A stretch of DNA of 64,000 nucleotides from JAHJQZ01 sp963675235 (GTDB lineage Bacteria; Pseudomonadota; Alphaproteobacteria; Rhizobiales; Devosiaceae), in NCBI GenBank assembly GCA_963675235.2, contig CAXXFU010000002.1, positions 434,001-498,000 on the forward strand, in the 5' to 3' direction. A model generated the notes under the pieces. It saw only the letters and a list, made by a program, of their open reading frames with translations. It searched no databases and was not told where the DNA came from. How positions within the stretch are numbered: position 1 is the first letter of the stretch; each line of letters starts with the position of its first letter. Shown here piece by piece: positions 50,148 through 59,554 of the stretch. A program made the position numbers and the translations under genes.

Positions 50148-51730
50148 AATTCTTCAAAGCCGCACTTGTTGCGGCCGCCATCGCGTTGCCGGTGGCTGCC
50201 GGGGCGGTGCAGGCGGCAACGCCGGCGAATGTGCTGGTTGTCGCCCAGAATATCGACGATATCGTCGCCATCGATCCGGCGCAGGCCTATGAGTTCACTT
50301 CGGGTGAGCTTGTCACCAACACCTATGATCGACTGGTCCAGTACGATGCCGAAGACCCGACAGTTCTGGCGCCGGGGCTTGCTTCCGGGTGGGTGGCGGA
50401 CGATGCCGCCAAGACCATCGCCTTCACATTGCGCGACGGCGTCACCTTCCATTCCGGAAATCCGGTCACGGCCGAGGACGTCAAGTTCTCGCTCGCCCGT
50501 GTTATCAAGCTCAACCTGACACCGGCCTTCATCCTGGCTCAGCTCGGCTGGACCCCGGAGAATGTCGACGACATGATCGCCATCGACGGCAATGTCGTCA
50601 CCATCAGCTATGACGGCGATTTCTCGTCCGGGTTTGCTCTCAACATCCTTGCTTCGCGTCCCGCTTCGATCGTCGACGAAAAGACGGTCATGGCCAACGA
50701 GACCGACGGCGACATGGGTAATGCCTGGCTCAACCAGAACACCGCCGGTTCCGGTCCGTTCAGCCTCAGCGACTACCGCCCAGCCGAGATCATCCGCCTC
50801 GCGGCCAATCCGGACTATTTCAAGGACGGCCCGAAAGTGAGCCAGGTGATCATCCGCCACGTCGCTGAAGCCGCGACCCAGCAGCTGCTGCTGAAGTCGG
50901 GTGACGTCGACATGGCCCGCAACCTGACCCCGGACCAGATCGCCTCGATCGCCGGCGACGACGTCAAGGTCGAGACCTTCCCGCAAGCGGCCGTGCACTT
51001 CCTGTCGTTCAACCAGAAGGACGACGCGCTGACCAACCCGGCGATCTGGGAAGCGGCGCGCTATCTCGTCAACTACAAGGGCATGACCGACAGCTTCCTC
51101 AAGGGACAGATGGAAATCCACCAGGCCTTCTGGCCGAAGGGTTTCCCCGGTTCGCTCGACGAGACGCCCTACAGCTACGATCCGGAAAAGGCCAAGCAGA
51201 TCCTGGCCGACGCCGGCGTTGCGACGCCGATCAAGGCGACGCTCGACGTCATCAACGCCGCGCCGTTCACCGACATGGCGCAGTCGCTGCAGGCGAGCTT
51301 CGCCGAGGCGGGCATCGAATTCGACATCATCCCGGGCACCGGTGCCCAGGTCATCACCAAGTACCGCGACCGCACCCATGAAGCGATGCTGCTGTACTGG
51401 GGGCCGGATTTCATGGATCCGCACTCCAACGCCAAGGCCTTCGCCTACAATTCCGACAACTCGGACGACAACTATCAGGCGACCACGACCTGGCGGAACG
51501 GCTGGGCCGTGCCGGACGACATGAACAAGGAAACCATGGCGGCACTGGCCGAATCCGATCCGGCAAAGCGCAACGAGATGTATCTCGACCTGCAAAAGAA
51601 GGTGCAGGAGAACTCGCCGATCGTCATCATGTTCCAGGCGGCCTATGAAGTCGCCATGCAGAAGAACGTCGAAGGCTACGTCAACGGCGCCACCTCCGAC
51701 TTCGTCTACTACCGCCTTGTGACCAAGTAG
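50144..51730 (+). CDS. ABC transporter substrate-binding protein, dipeptide/oligopeptide family (SBP_bac_5)
   Basis: Periplasmic receptor, 528 aa. ATG 50144 follows AGGAGAG and starts a Sec signal peptide (AALVAAAIALPVAAGAVQAA). The mature SBP_bac_5 fold is continuous, ending in MQKNVEGYVNGATSDFVYYRLV. The gene overlaps the regulator stop by 4 nt and is divergent from the permease/ATPase operon at 44-49.3 kb, which lacks its own receptor, so the two operons together make one importer. Confidence 0.92.
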   Translation: MKFFKAALVAAAIALPVAAGAVQAATPANVLVVAQNIDDIVAIDPAQAYEFTSGELVTNTYDRLVQYDAEDPTVLAPGLASGWVADDAAKTIAFTLRDGVTFHSGNPVTAEDVKFSLARVIKLNLTPAFILAQLGWTPENVDDMIAIDGNVVTISYDGDFSSGFALNILASRPASIVDEKTVMANETDGDMGNAWLNQNTAGSGPFSLSDYRPAEIIRLAANPDYFKDGPKVSQVIIRHVAEAATQQLLLKSGDVDMARNLTPDQIASIAGDDVKVETFPQAAVHFLSFNQKDDALTNPAIWEAARYLVNYKGMTDSFLKGQMEIHQAFWPKGFPGSLDETPYSYDPEKAKQILADAGVATPIKATLDVINAAPFTDMAQSLQASFAEAGIEFDIIPGTGAQVITKYRDRTHEAMLLYWGPDFMDPHSNAKAFAYNSDNSDDNYQATTTWRNGWAVPDDMNKETMAALAESDPAKRNEMYLDLQKKVQENSPIVIMFQAAYEVAMQKNVEGYVNGATSDFVYYRLVTK

Positions 51731-51753
51731 GGCACGTCGCAAATCAGGTCTTG

Positions 51754-51783
51754 GCCGGGGCGCATGCGCCCCGGCTTTTTTTG
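51754..51783 (+). terminator. Rho-independent terminator
   Basis: GCCGGGGCGCA and TGCGCCCCGGC form a perfect hairpin (51754-51775) followed by seven T residues. It ends the regulator/receptor transcript. Confidence 0.92.
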
Positions 51784-51892
51784 TTTGAGCGGCGAGTATC
51801 TGCTGGTGCCCAGATGTGCTGAGCAATGTTGCGTTCGGCGCCTGCCGAGGGCAGGGCGGCCGCCCATTTTGCACAGCTGGGTCGACGGAATC

Positions 51893-51910
51893 TGAGAAAA
51901 CCTTTTCTCA
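51893..51910. promoter_or_regulatory. LacI-type operator, distal
   Basis: TGAGAAAACCTTTTCTCA is a perfect 8-bp inverted repeat with a 2-bp centre. Its centre lies 42 bp from the centre of the similar palindrome at 51935. Confidence 0.7.
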
Positions 51911-51934
51911 ATTCGAATCTTGTGCTATTGCACG

Positions 51935-51952
51935 TGAAATAACGTTTTTTCA
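51935..51952. promoter_or_regulatory. LacI-type operator, proximal
   Basis: TGAAATAACGTTTTTTCA is symmetrical at 16 of 18 positions with the central CG typical of LacI-family sites. It resembles the distal site and ends 2 bp before the putative GTG start. Confidence 0.68.
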
Positions 51953-51954
51953 GA

Positions 51955-52992
51955 GTGCTGACGGGAGGGTTGGCTCTGTCGGATTCACGCGGAAATGACA
52001 AGGTGACCATCGTCGCCGTGGCCCAGGCCGCGGGCGTGAGCGTTGCGACGGCTTCCAAGGCGCTGAACGGCACGGGGCGCATGCGGGAGGAAACCCGGGA
52101 GCGGGTCAAGCGCATCGCCCGCGAGCTCGATTTCCGTCCCAACGCTCTGGCACGCAGTCTCGTCAGCCGCCGCAGCTTCACTGTCGGGCTTCTGACCAAC
52201 GACACCTACGGCCGGTTTACGCTTCCGGTCATGGCTGGCATTTCCGAAGGCTTGATCGATCAGGGCGTCTCGGTCTTTCTGTGCTCGATGGAGGACAATC
52301 CGGAGCTTGCCCAGGTTCATGTCGACGCCATGCTTGAAAAGCAGGTCGATGGCATCATCGCCACCGGCAGGCGTGTTGATCGTCCACTTCCGGTCGACCT
52401 CGGCAATCTGCCGGTGCCGGTCGTCTACGCCCTGACCGCAAGTCCGCCCGATGCCGTGCGGCTGCTCCCCGACGACTATCAGGGCGCCCGCGAAGCCGTA
52501 TCGCATCTGGTATCGCTTGGACGCAGGCGCATTGCCCACATCACCGGCCCTGAAAGCTTCGAGGTCGTAAGCGCGCGTGCCGAAAGCTATCGTCAGGTGC
52601 TGAGCGAGGCGGGGCTCGATGTCCCGGCAGATGGTCTTTTGCGGGGCGAGTGGTCCGAGCATTGGGGGCACCAGGCAATCGATCGCCTGTGGTCGGCGCC
52701 CGGAGACAAGCCGGACGGCATTTTCTGCGGCAATGACCAGATCGGGCGGGGTGTCATCGATGCCCTGCGCGAGCGCGGTATCACGGTTCCGGACGATGTG
52801 GCGGTGGTCGGATACGACAATTGGGAAATTGTCGCCGGTCAAACGCGTCCGCCCCTGACCACCATCGACCTCAATCTCAAGGAATTGGGGCGCCAGGCCG
52901 GCCTCCGGCTCATGCGCCTCATCGACGGCGAACAGGTCGAACCGGGCCTGACACGACTGCCATGCACGCTCGTCGTGCGCCAGTCATCGTGA
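51955..52992 (+). CDS. LacI-family transcriptional regulator
   Basis: Repressor of 345 aa from GTG 51955. The HTH is VTIVAVAQAAGVSVATASKALNGTGRM (17-43), followed by the hinge helix FRPNALARSL and a sugar-binding type 1 periplasmic-like domain ending LTTIDLNLKELGRQAG. The start is uncertain: GGGAGG lies close to a TTG at 51970, and the proximal operator nearly touches the GTG. Both operators upstream suggest autoregulation. It precedes the arabinofuranoside importer operon and should respond to an imported arabinose-containing ligand. Confidence 0.92.
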   Translation: MLTGGLALSDSRGNDKVTIVAVAQAAGVSVATASKALNGTGRMREETRERVKRIARELDFRPNALARSLVSRRSFTVGLLTNDTYGRFTLPVMAGISEGLIDQGVSVFLCSMEDNPELAQVHVDAMLEKQVDGIIATGRRVDRPLPVDLGNLPVPVVYALTASPPDAVRLLPDDYQGAREAVSHLVSLGRRRIAHITGPESFEVVSARAESYRQVLSEAGLDVPADGLLRGEWSEHWGHQAIDRLWSAPGDKPDGIFCGNDQIGRGVIDALRERGITVPDDVAVVGYDNWEIVAGQTRPPLTTIDLNLKELGRQAGLRLMRLIDGEQVEPGLTRLPCTLVVRQSS

Positions 52993-53059
52993 ATCCACCC
53001 GACGGAGGATAGAGACACGCCCGCAAGAGGCGCGTGATCGCAACAAGGAGGAGACAGAC

Positions 53060-54313
53060 ATGAGACTTTTGAAGACGACATCGCTTGCCCTTTTGACATT
53101 GGGCCTGATCTCGAGCGCCAGCTTCGGTGCCGAAACCTACACGATGTGGGCGCGGACCAGCGCCGAGGCGTTCATGCCGACGCTGATCGAAGCGTTCAAC
53201 GCTTCGCACGAAGACCAGATCGATCTGCAGATCGTGCCGAGCGAGGAGCTGATCCAGAAATACGCCACCGCCGCAGCCGGCGGATCGGCCCCGGACTTTT
53301 TAGCTTTGGACCTCATCTTCACCGCAGCGCTGGCCGATGCAGGGCAACTGGTCGACCTGACCGACATAGTCAAGGCTCTGCCATATTACGATCAACTGTC
53401 CCCGGCCCATCTCGCCATGGGAACGCGCGACGGCAAGATCTTCGGCACGCCGATGTCCGCCGACGCATCGGTGCTCTTGTGGAACAAGGACCTCTATCGC
53501 GCCGCCGGGCTCGATCCGGAAAAGGGGCCGACCAACTGGGCCGAGATCGAGGAACAGGCCGCCAAGGTCACCGCTATTGCCGATGACACGCACGGTTTCT
53601 ATTTCTCCGGACAGTGCGGTGGTTGCGCAGCATTCACATTCATGCCGCTGGTCTGGGCCAATGGCGGCGAGTTCTTTGTCGAGGGCGGTACCAAGGCACA
53701 GCTCAATACCCCGGAAATGCGGGACGCTGTCGACCTCTACCGTGACATGTGGGCCAAGGGCTATGTCCCCGAAAGCGCCCAGACCGACAATGGCTCCAAC
53801 TTCTTTGGCGGCTTTGCCTCCGGCAAGGTCGGCATCTCGATTCTCGGCTCGTTCGCGGTCGGTTCGCTCGCTGCCAATAGCCCCGATCTCGACTATGGTG
53901 TGACCTACATTCCAGGCAAGACCGGCGGCTGGTCGTCCTTCGCCGGTGGCGACAATTTCGTGGCGACCGCCGGGCGCGACAACGAAGCCGGCATCACCGA
54001 GTTCCTCGAGTTCATCTATTCGGTCGAGGGCCAGACGGTTCTGGCGCATGGCGGTTCGCTGCCGACACGCAACGATATCGCCGAGAAGGCGCTCGAAGGG
54101 CTCGATTCGCGCTACCTGATTGCCACCGAGGCCATGGCCGGCGGACATAGGACACCGTCGTCGCCGGTCTACAACGATCTGCTCAACTCCCGCACCGGGC
54201 CGTGGGTCCAGGCGACCTCGGAAGCGTTCTTCGGACCCGAATCGGAAATCGAGAACGCGCTCAAGCGGGGCGAGGAAACCATGCAGAATATCCTCGATAT
54301 GGCTGCCTTCTAG
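53060..54313 (+). CDS. ABC transporter substrate-binding protein, carbohydrate type (UgpB/MalE-like)
   Basis: Periplasmic sugar receptor, 417 aa, with Sec signal peptide (TSLALLTLGLISSASFGAE) after an AAGGAGGAG Shine-Dalgarno. Extracellular family 1 pattern: FMPTLIEAFNASHED, SAPDFLALDLIF, GTPMSADASVLLWNKDLYRAAGLDPEKGP (in part) and FASGKVGISILGSFAVG. Probable ligand: beta-L-arabinofuranosyl oligosaccharides or glycosides, given the GH127 enzyme downstream. Confidence 0.92.
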   Translation: MRLLKTTSLALLTLGLISSASFGAETYTMWARTSAEAFMPTLIEAFNASHEDQIDLQIVPSEELIQKYATAAAGGSAPDFLALDLIFTAALADAGQLVDLTDIVKALPYYDQLSPAHLAMGTRDGKIFGTPMSADASVLLWNKDLYRAAGLDPEKGPTNWAEIEEQAAKVTAIADDTHGFYFSGQCGGCAAFTFMPLVWANGGEFFVEGGTKAQLNTPEMRDAVDLYRDMWAKGYVPESAQTDNGSNFFGGFASGKVGISILGSFAVGSLAANSPDLDYGVTYIPGKTGGWSSFAGGDNFVATAGRDNEAGITEFLEFIYSVEGQTVLAHGGSLPTRNDIAEKALEGLDSRYLIATEAMAGGHRTPSSPVYNDLLNSRTGPWVQATSEAFFGPESEIENALKRGEETMQNILDMAAF

Positions 54314-54364
54314 TCCTCCCGGACGGCAGGTCGTCGCGTATGACGTGACGCGAACCCAGCGGAT

Positions 54365-54386
54365 CGGACGGTCATAAGGCCGTCCG
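54365..54386 (+). promoter_or_regulatory. Hairpin between receptor and permease genes
   Basis: CGGACGG (54365-54371) pairs with CCGTCCG (54380-54386) around an 8-nt loop. No U-run. Same position relative to the receptor as the hairpins at 2954 and 38601. Confidence 0.5.
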
Positions 54387-54424
54387 GTCCGGCCTCAACA
54401 CACCCGCCAGCCGAGGAGATGGTC

Positions 54425-55351
54425 ATGGCAGTCGATACGGTTTCGACAGCGCGCCGTCCGGCCCCCCGCCGCAGTGCCCGCCTGAAACGCAAACAACGCA
54501 TCGGACTTCTGTTCGTCGCACCGGCCGTCGCCCTGGTGACGCTGTTCTTCGTCATCCCGCTGATCATGACCGTGTGGATGTCGCTGCATAACTGGCCGCT
54601 GATGGGCACGCCGAAATTCGTCGGAGCCAGGAATTACCTGCTCATGCTTCGCGACACGCGTTTCTGGAATTCGATGAGCTTCACGCTGCTGTACACGGTG
54701 GTCGTCACCATCGTCATCTTCCTGTTGGCCTTTCCGCTGGCGCTGTTCATCGAGAAGCCGCGCCGGCTCTCGAGCTTTTACCGCACAGCCTTCTTCCTGC
54801 CTGTTGTCGTCGGCTTCAGTTCGGCGAGCCTTTTGTGGGTGTGGCTGCTCAATGCCGATGCCGGCCTGTTCGGTCCGGCGTTCCAGAAGCTCGGGCTGAC
54901 GGAACGCCCGCTCAATCTTCTCGCCAGTTTCGACACCACCTTCTGGTCGATCGTCCTGATGGTCGCCTGGAAAACGGCAGGGTTCACGATGGTGATCCTG
55001 CTGACCGGGCTCCAGGGCATCCCCAACGACATACAGGAGGCGGCGCGCATGGATGGCGCCAGCCGCTCGCAGCGGTTCCGGCGCATCACGCTGCCGTTGA
55101 TGCGACGCACCATCGCGCTGGCGCTGATCCTTTCGGTTGCCGGATCGATGCTTGCCTTCGACCAGTTCTACATCATCTCGAGCGGTGGCCCGCACAACAG
55201 CACACTGACGGCGGTGTACTGGATCTTCACCCAGTCGTTCGTGTCGTTCCATCTCGGTTACGGCTCGGCCCTGTCCATCGTGCTCCTGCTCATTCTCGTC
55301 GTCATCAGCGCCGTCCAGTTGCGACTACTGCGCAATCCGGAGGGCATGTGA
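54425..55351 (+). CDS. ABC transporter permease, sugar type (UgpA/MalF-like)
   Basis: Inner-membrane permease, 308 aa, basic N-terminus (RRPAPRRSARLKRKQR) before the first helix. EAA loop IQEAARMDGASRSQRFRRITLPLMRR. ATG 54425 has GAGGAG 7 nt upstream; an earlier ATG at 54419 is too close to that site. Its stop shares one base with the next permease start. Confidence 0.92.
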   Translation: MAVDTVSTARRPAPRRSARLKRKQRIGLLFVAPAVALVTLFFVIPLIMTVWMSLHNWPLMGTPKFVGARNYLLMLRDTRFWNSMSFTLLYTVVVTIVIFLLAFPLALFIEKPRRLSSFYRTAFFLPVVVGFSSASLLWVWLLNADAGLFGPAFQKLGLTERPLNLLASFDTTFWSIVLMVAWKTAGFTMVILLTGLQGIPNDIQEAARMDGASRSQRFRRITLPLMRRTIALALILSVAGSMLAFDQFYIISSGGPHNSTLTAVYWIFTQSFVSFHLGYGSALSIVLLLILVVISAVQLRLLRNPEGM

Positions 55352-56217
55352 TGAACATGGATCGCGCCGCACGGCGACCGCGCAAGGGCGGATTCGGTTC
55401 CATCGCCGGACACGGGTTCGGCCTTGTCGCCGCCTTTTTGTTCGTCGCCCCGCTTGCCTGGAGCATGCTGGTCAGCTTCAAGCCGTCGATGGAAGCGCGC
55501 CAGCCACCGCTACCGCCCTGGCCGACCGGCGGGTTTTCCGTGCAGAGCTACGAGAAGCTCTCCGAGTACGGGGTCGGTATCTGGACCTATGCCGGCAATT
55601 CCCTGATCGTCTCGGTGGCGACCGTCATCATCTCGATCGTCATCAGCCTTCTGGCCGGATACGGATTCTCGCGCTTTGAGTTTCCGTTCAAGAACCTGCT
55701 GTTCGTGCTGATCATCTCGACGATCATGATCCCGTTCCAGTCGATCCTGACGCCGCTGTTCATCATCCTGTCCAAACTCGGATTGCAGAACTCGCTGGCC
55801 GGGCTGGTGCTCGTCTATGTGACGCTGCAACTGCCGTTCTCTGTCTTCATGATGCGAAATGCCTTCGATGCCGTGCCCAAGGAGATCGAGGATGCCGCCC
55901 GCGTCGATGGGGCCTCGGTGTGGACCGTGTTGCACAAGGTCATGCTGCCGCTGGTGTTCCCGGGACTGGTGACCGTTGCCATCTTCGCCTTCCTGGCGGC
56001 GTGGAACGAGTTCCTCGCGGCCCTGATCCTGATGACGGACAAGCAGAACTACACGCTGCCGATCATGATGGCCTCGGTGCGCTCCGGGCGCTTCGGCACC
56101 ATCGACTGGGGGGCGCTGCAGGCTGGTGTGACAGTGATGATGCTGCCGTGCCTGGTGCTCTTCCTTCTCCTGCAACGCTACTACATCCGCGGCCTGACGG
56201 CGGGTGCCGTGAAATGA
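55351..56217 (+). CDS. ABC transporter permease, sugar type (UgpE/MalG-like)
   Basis: Second permease, 288 aa. EAA loop IEDAARVDGASVWTVLHKVMLPLVFPG and terminal YYIRGLTAGAVK are classic for MalG/UgpE proteins. It overlaps the previous stop (TGATG). The GH127 gene follows after 46 bp. Confidence 0.93.
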   Translation: MNMDRAARRPRKGGFGSIAGHGFGLVAAFLFVAPLAWSMLVSFKPSMEARQPPLPPWPTGGFSVQSYEKLSEYGVGIWTYAGNSLIVSVATVIISIVISLLAGYGFSRFEFPFKNLLFVLIISTIMIPFQSILTPLFIILSKLGLQNSLAGLVLVYVTLQLPFSVFMMRNAFDAVPKEIEDAARVDGASVWTVLHKVMLPLVFPGLVTVAIFAFLAAWNEFLAALILMTDKQNYTLPIMMASVRSGRFGTIDWGALQAGVTVMMLPCLVLFLLLQRYYIRGLTAGAVK

Positions 56218-56263
56218 GCGCATCGCGCCAATGCTCCGATCTTCAAACAAAGACGCAAAGACA

Positions 56264-58210
56264 ATGACAAAAACACCCACATCCAATCCCGCCGGCTATC
56301 GCCCGCCCGCCGTATCCGACGTGTCCGTTGCCGGTTTCTGGGGCAAGCGCGTCGATGCTATTGCCGCGAACACGGCCGATATCCTCTACGACCGCTGCGT
56401 CGAGGCCGGCATGCTCGACCAGATCGATCCGGATCGGCCGGCGCCGGAGCTGCGCCTGCCGTTCCACCGCAATGCCGATGGCACGCAAAGCACCGTCAAT
56501 GTTCAGATGTTCTGGGATTCCGACGTCGCCAAGGTCATCGAGACCGCTGCCTATGCGCTTTATCGCCAGCCGAACCCGGTGCTCGAAGCCAAGATCGACG
56601 CCATCATCGACATGTATGCGAAACTCCAACAGCCGGACGGCTACCTGAACTCTTGGTTCATCCGCATGCAGCCGGGCAAGCGCTGGACCAATCTGCGCGA
56701 CTGCCACGAGCTCTATTGCGCCGGCCATCTGATGGAGGCGGCGGTCGCCTATCATCAAGCAACCGGCAAGACCAGACTGCTCGACATCATGTGCCGCTAT
56801 GCCGACCATATCGCCGAAACCTTCGGTCCTGGACCGGGCCAGAAACCGGGTTATCCCGGACATGAGGAGATCGAGCTGGCTCTGGTGCGCCTTGGCCGCG
56901 AGACGGGCAACAGGGCCTATCTCGACCTCGCCAGGTTCTTCATCGATGCCCGCGGCACCCAACCGCACTACTATGACCTCGAGGCCGCCGAGCGTGGCGA
57001 AAAGCCTGGCCAGCATTTTTCCCAGTTCACCTATGAGTACAACCAGTCCCATCTGCCGGTCAGGGAGCAGAAAAAGGTCGTCGGTCACGCCGTCAGGGCG
57101 ATGTATCTTTATTCGGGCATGGCCGATGTCGCGACCGAGTTCGGCGACGACACCCTGACTGAAGCTCTCGAAATCCTCTGGGACGACCTGACGCTCAAGC
57201 AGATGTATGTGACCGGTGGCATCGGCCCGGCGGCAAGCAACGAGGGCTTCACCGACTATTACGATCTGCCCAACGATACCGCCTATGCCGAGACCTGCGC
57301 CTCGGTCGGCCTGGCCTTCTGGGCCAGCCGGATGCTCGGGCGCGGGCCGGATGCCCGGTATGCCGACATCATGGAGCGTGCCATCTACAACGGCGCGCTG
57401 GCGGGTCTGTCCATCGACGGCACGACGTTCTTTTACGACAACCCGCTCGAAAGCCACGGCCAGCACCATCGCTGGAAATGGCACTATTGCCCGTGCTGTC
57501 CGCCCAATGTCTCGCGTCTCGTCAGTTCAATCGGCAGCTATATGTACGGTGTGTCGGACACTGGCATCGCCGTCCATCTCTATGGGGAAAGCACCGCCAA
57601 GCTGACGGTTGGCGGGGCAGGGGTCACGCTGACCCAGAAAACGCAATATCCGTGGGATGGCCGGATCGCACTCAGCCTGTCCATGGCAGTGCCGGCGCGA
57701 TTTGCACTGTCGCTGCGCATCCCCTCATGGTGCGCCGATGCCAGCCTGACCATAAACGGTAAACCGGAGCCGGCCGCGGATAGCCCGCAACGCGGCTATG
57801 TGACGATCGAGCGCGACTGGCAGGACGGCGACGTTCTCGAGCTCGACTTGCCGATGACCGTCCGCGCGCTTCATGCCAATCCCAACGTCCGCCAGGATCT
57901 CGGCCGGGTGGCGCTGACGCGCGGTCCGCTGGTCTATTGCCTTGAAAGCACCGACAACTCAGAGAACCTCAATGCGATTGTGGTTCCGCATGAACACGGC
58001 GATGGCGATCTGTGCGCCATTGTCGAGATGGACGACGTCATTGCCGTCGATCTGTCGGCGTTCCGCGAGGTGCCCGAGGGCTGGGACACCACGCTTTACG
58101 GTACCGAGCCGATACGACGCGAACCGACGACGATCCGCTTCGTTCCCTATCACCTGTGGGACAATCGAGACCCGGGCGAAATGCTTGTCTGGGTGAGGGA
58201 GGAATCGTGA
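56264..58210 (+). CDS. GH127 beta-L-arabinofuranosidase (DUF1680), cytoplasmic
   Basis: Glycoside hydrolase of 648 aa releasing beta-L-arabinofuranose. The catalytic zinc-thiolate site aligns with HypBA1: E343 and C345 (YAETCAS), and C411-C412 in YCPCCPPNVSRL, where C411 or its equivalent would be the nucleophile. The (alpha/alpha)6 core contains CHELYCAGHLMEAAVAY (~147) and beta domains follow. There is no signal peptide, so it cleaves imported oligosaccharides inside the cell. ATG 56264 (weak AAAG site) is chosen over ATG 56231. It is embedded between permease and ATPase genes. Confidence 0.93.
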   Translation: MTKTPTSNPAGYRPPAVSDVSVAGFWGKRVDAIAANTADILYDRCVEAGMLDQIDPDRPAPELRLPFHRNADGTQSTVNVQMFWDSDVAKVIETAAYALYRQPNPVLEAKIDAIIDMYAKLQQPDGYLNSWFIRMQPGKRWTNLRDCHELYCAGHLMEAAVAYHQATGKTRLLDIMCRYADHIAETFGPGPGQKPGYPGHEEIELALVRLGRETGNRAYLDLARFFIDARGTQPHYYDLEAAERGEKPGQHFSQFTYEYNQSHLPVREQKKVVGHAVRAMYLYSGMADVATEFGDDTLTEALEILWDDLTLKQMYVTGGIGPAASNEGFTDYYDLPNDTAYAETCASVGLAFWASRMLGRGPDARYADIMERAIYNGALAGLSIDGTTFFYDNPLESHGQHHRWKWHYCPCCPPNVSRLVSSIGSYMYGVSDTGIAVHLYGESTAKLTVGGAGVTLTQKTQYPWDGRIALSLSMAVPARFALSLRIPSWCADASLTINGKPEPAADSPQRGYVTIERDWQDGDVLELDLPMTVRALHANPNVRQDLGRVALTRGPLVYCLESTDNSENLNAIVVPHEHGDGDLCAIVEMDDVIAVDLSAFREVPEGWDTTLYGTEPIRREPTTIRFVPYHLWDNRDPGEMLVWVREES

Positions 58211-59313
58211 GCAACACTGCAGACAAGGGCATGGGCATGGGCAAGGCCGCAATCGAGTTGCGCGGTGTCCAGAAGAGCTTTGGCAATGTCGATGTCATCC
58301 ACGGCCTCGACCTGATGATCGAAGGCGGCGAGTTCGTCGTCTTCGTCGGTCCTTCGGGCTGCGGCAAGTCCACCTTGCTGCGCATGATCGCCGGTCTCGA
58401 GGACGTGACCTATGGCGACATCTGCATTGCCGGCAAGGATGTGACCGATCTGGACCCTGCCAAGCGCGGCATCGCCATGGTCTTCCAGTCCTACGCCCTT
58501 TACCCGCACATGAGCGTGCGCGAAAACCTCGCATTCGGGCTCAAGATCGCCCACACGCCAAATGAGGAAGTCGATCGGCAGGTTGCTGCGGCAGCGGAGA
58601 TACTCAAGATCGATTCCCTGCTCGATCGCCGTCCGGGCCAGCTCTCGGGCGGTCAGCGCCAGCGTGTCGCCATCGGGCGGGCCATCGTGCGCCGGCCACA
58701 GGTGTTCCTGTTCGACGAACCGTTGAGCAATCTCGACGCCGAACTGCGTGTTTCCATGCGTATCGAGATCGCCCGACTGCACCGCGAACTCGGCAACACC
58801 ATGATCTACGTGACGCACGACCAAACCGAAGCGATGACTCTGGCAGACAAGATCGTTGTTCTCAACGAAGGGCGGATCGAGCAGGTCGGCACGCCGCGTG
58901 AGGTCTACGAAGATCCCCGGAGCGAGTTCGTCGCGCGCTTCATCGGCTCTCCACGCATGAACATGATCGAGGGTGTTGTCGACGGTGATGGCATGCTTGG
59001 CGCCAATGGCATGCATCTCAAGATCGAGGGATTGGACGGAATGGCGGCAAAGGGCGCGGCGGTCAAGCTCGGCATTCGTCCCGAGCATCTTGCGCCCGGC
59101 CCGAAATCGGAACAGTCGATCGAAGCTCGAGTCGACGTCGCCGAGTATCTCGGCAGCACGCAGTATCTTTACTGCACGCTGGCAGGCGGAGCGACGATCG
59201 TTGCCGAGCTGCGGGGCGGAGGCGATGTGAAATCGGGGGAAACCGTCTGGCTCCACTTCGATCCGCCAAATGCCAGGCTGTTCTCGGCCGAAGGGGTGCG
59301 CCTGAGCGTTTAG
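58207..59313 (+). CDS. ABC transporter ATP-binding protein, UgpC/MalK-like
   Basis: ATPase of the sugar importer, 368 aa. Walker A GPSGCGKS (48-55), Q-loop VFQSYALYPH, signature LSGGQRQRV, Walker B VFLFDEP, H-loop THDQ; TOBE-type domain at ~280-360. GTG 58207 overlaps the GH127 stop by 4 nt. Last intact gene of the arabinofuranoside operon; it is of the class able to energise several sugar importers. Confidence 0.93.
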   Translation: MSNTADKGMGMGKAAIELRGVQKSFGNVDVIHGLDLMIEGGEFVVFVGPSGCGKSTLLRMIAGLEDVTYGDICIAGKDVTDLDPAKRGIAMVFQSYALYPHMSVRENLAFGLKIAHTPNEEVDRQVAAAAEILKIDSLLDRRPGQLSGGQRQRVAIGRAIVRRPQVFLFDEPLSNLDAELRVSMRIEIARLHRELGNTMIYVTHDQTEAMTLADKIVVLNEGRIEQVGTPREVYEDPRSEFVARFIGSPRMNMIEGVVDGDGMLGANGMHLKIEGLDGMAAKGAAVKLGIRPEHLAPGPKSEQSIEARVDVAEYLGSTQYLYCTLAGGATIVAELRGGGDVKSGETVWLHFDPPNARLFSAEGVRLSV

Positions 59314-59545
59314 GAACCCGGCTCGCGTTTCCCGGGCGTGCCGTCACCTGATCCGGGCAATGCGCCGGCTGGCGGCGCGGTCGAACCACGCTCAAACAGG
59401 CGGGTGTCGATGATCTGCTTGATCGGGGCCGCGCCGGTCTGGCGCGAATTGGCAAGCAGACGGGTGATCGCGCATCGGCGATCTCGCGGGCCGTGACGTC
59501 GATCGTTGTCAGCTCCGGCATGGTGACGGTGCTCTCGGAGATGTC
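59310..59545 (-). pseudogene. LacI-family regulator remnant (C-terminal, frameshifted)
   Basis: On the minus strand, MPELTTIDVTAREIADA (from 59521) is the conserved C-terminal LacI block. A frameshift near 59470 then moves to AITRLLANSRQTGAAPIKQIIDTRLFERGSTAPPAG and the frame ends just beyond. About 75 residues remain of a ~340-aa protein; the N-terminus is lost. The 3' end abuts or overlaps the ATPase stop by 4 nt. Confidence 0.75.
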
Positions 59546-59554
59546 CCTTCGATG

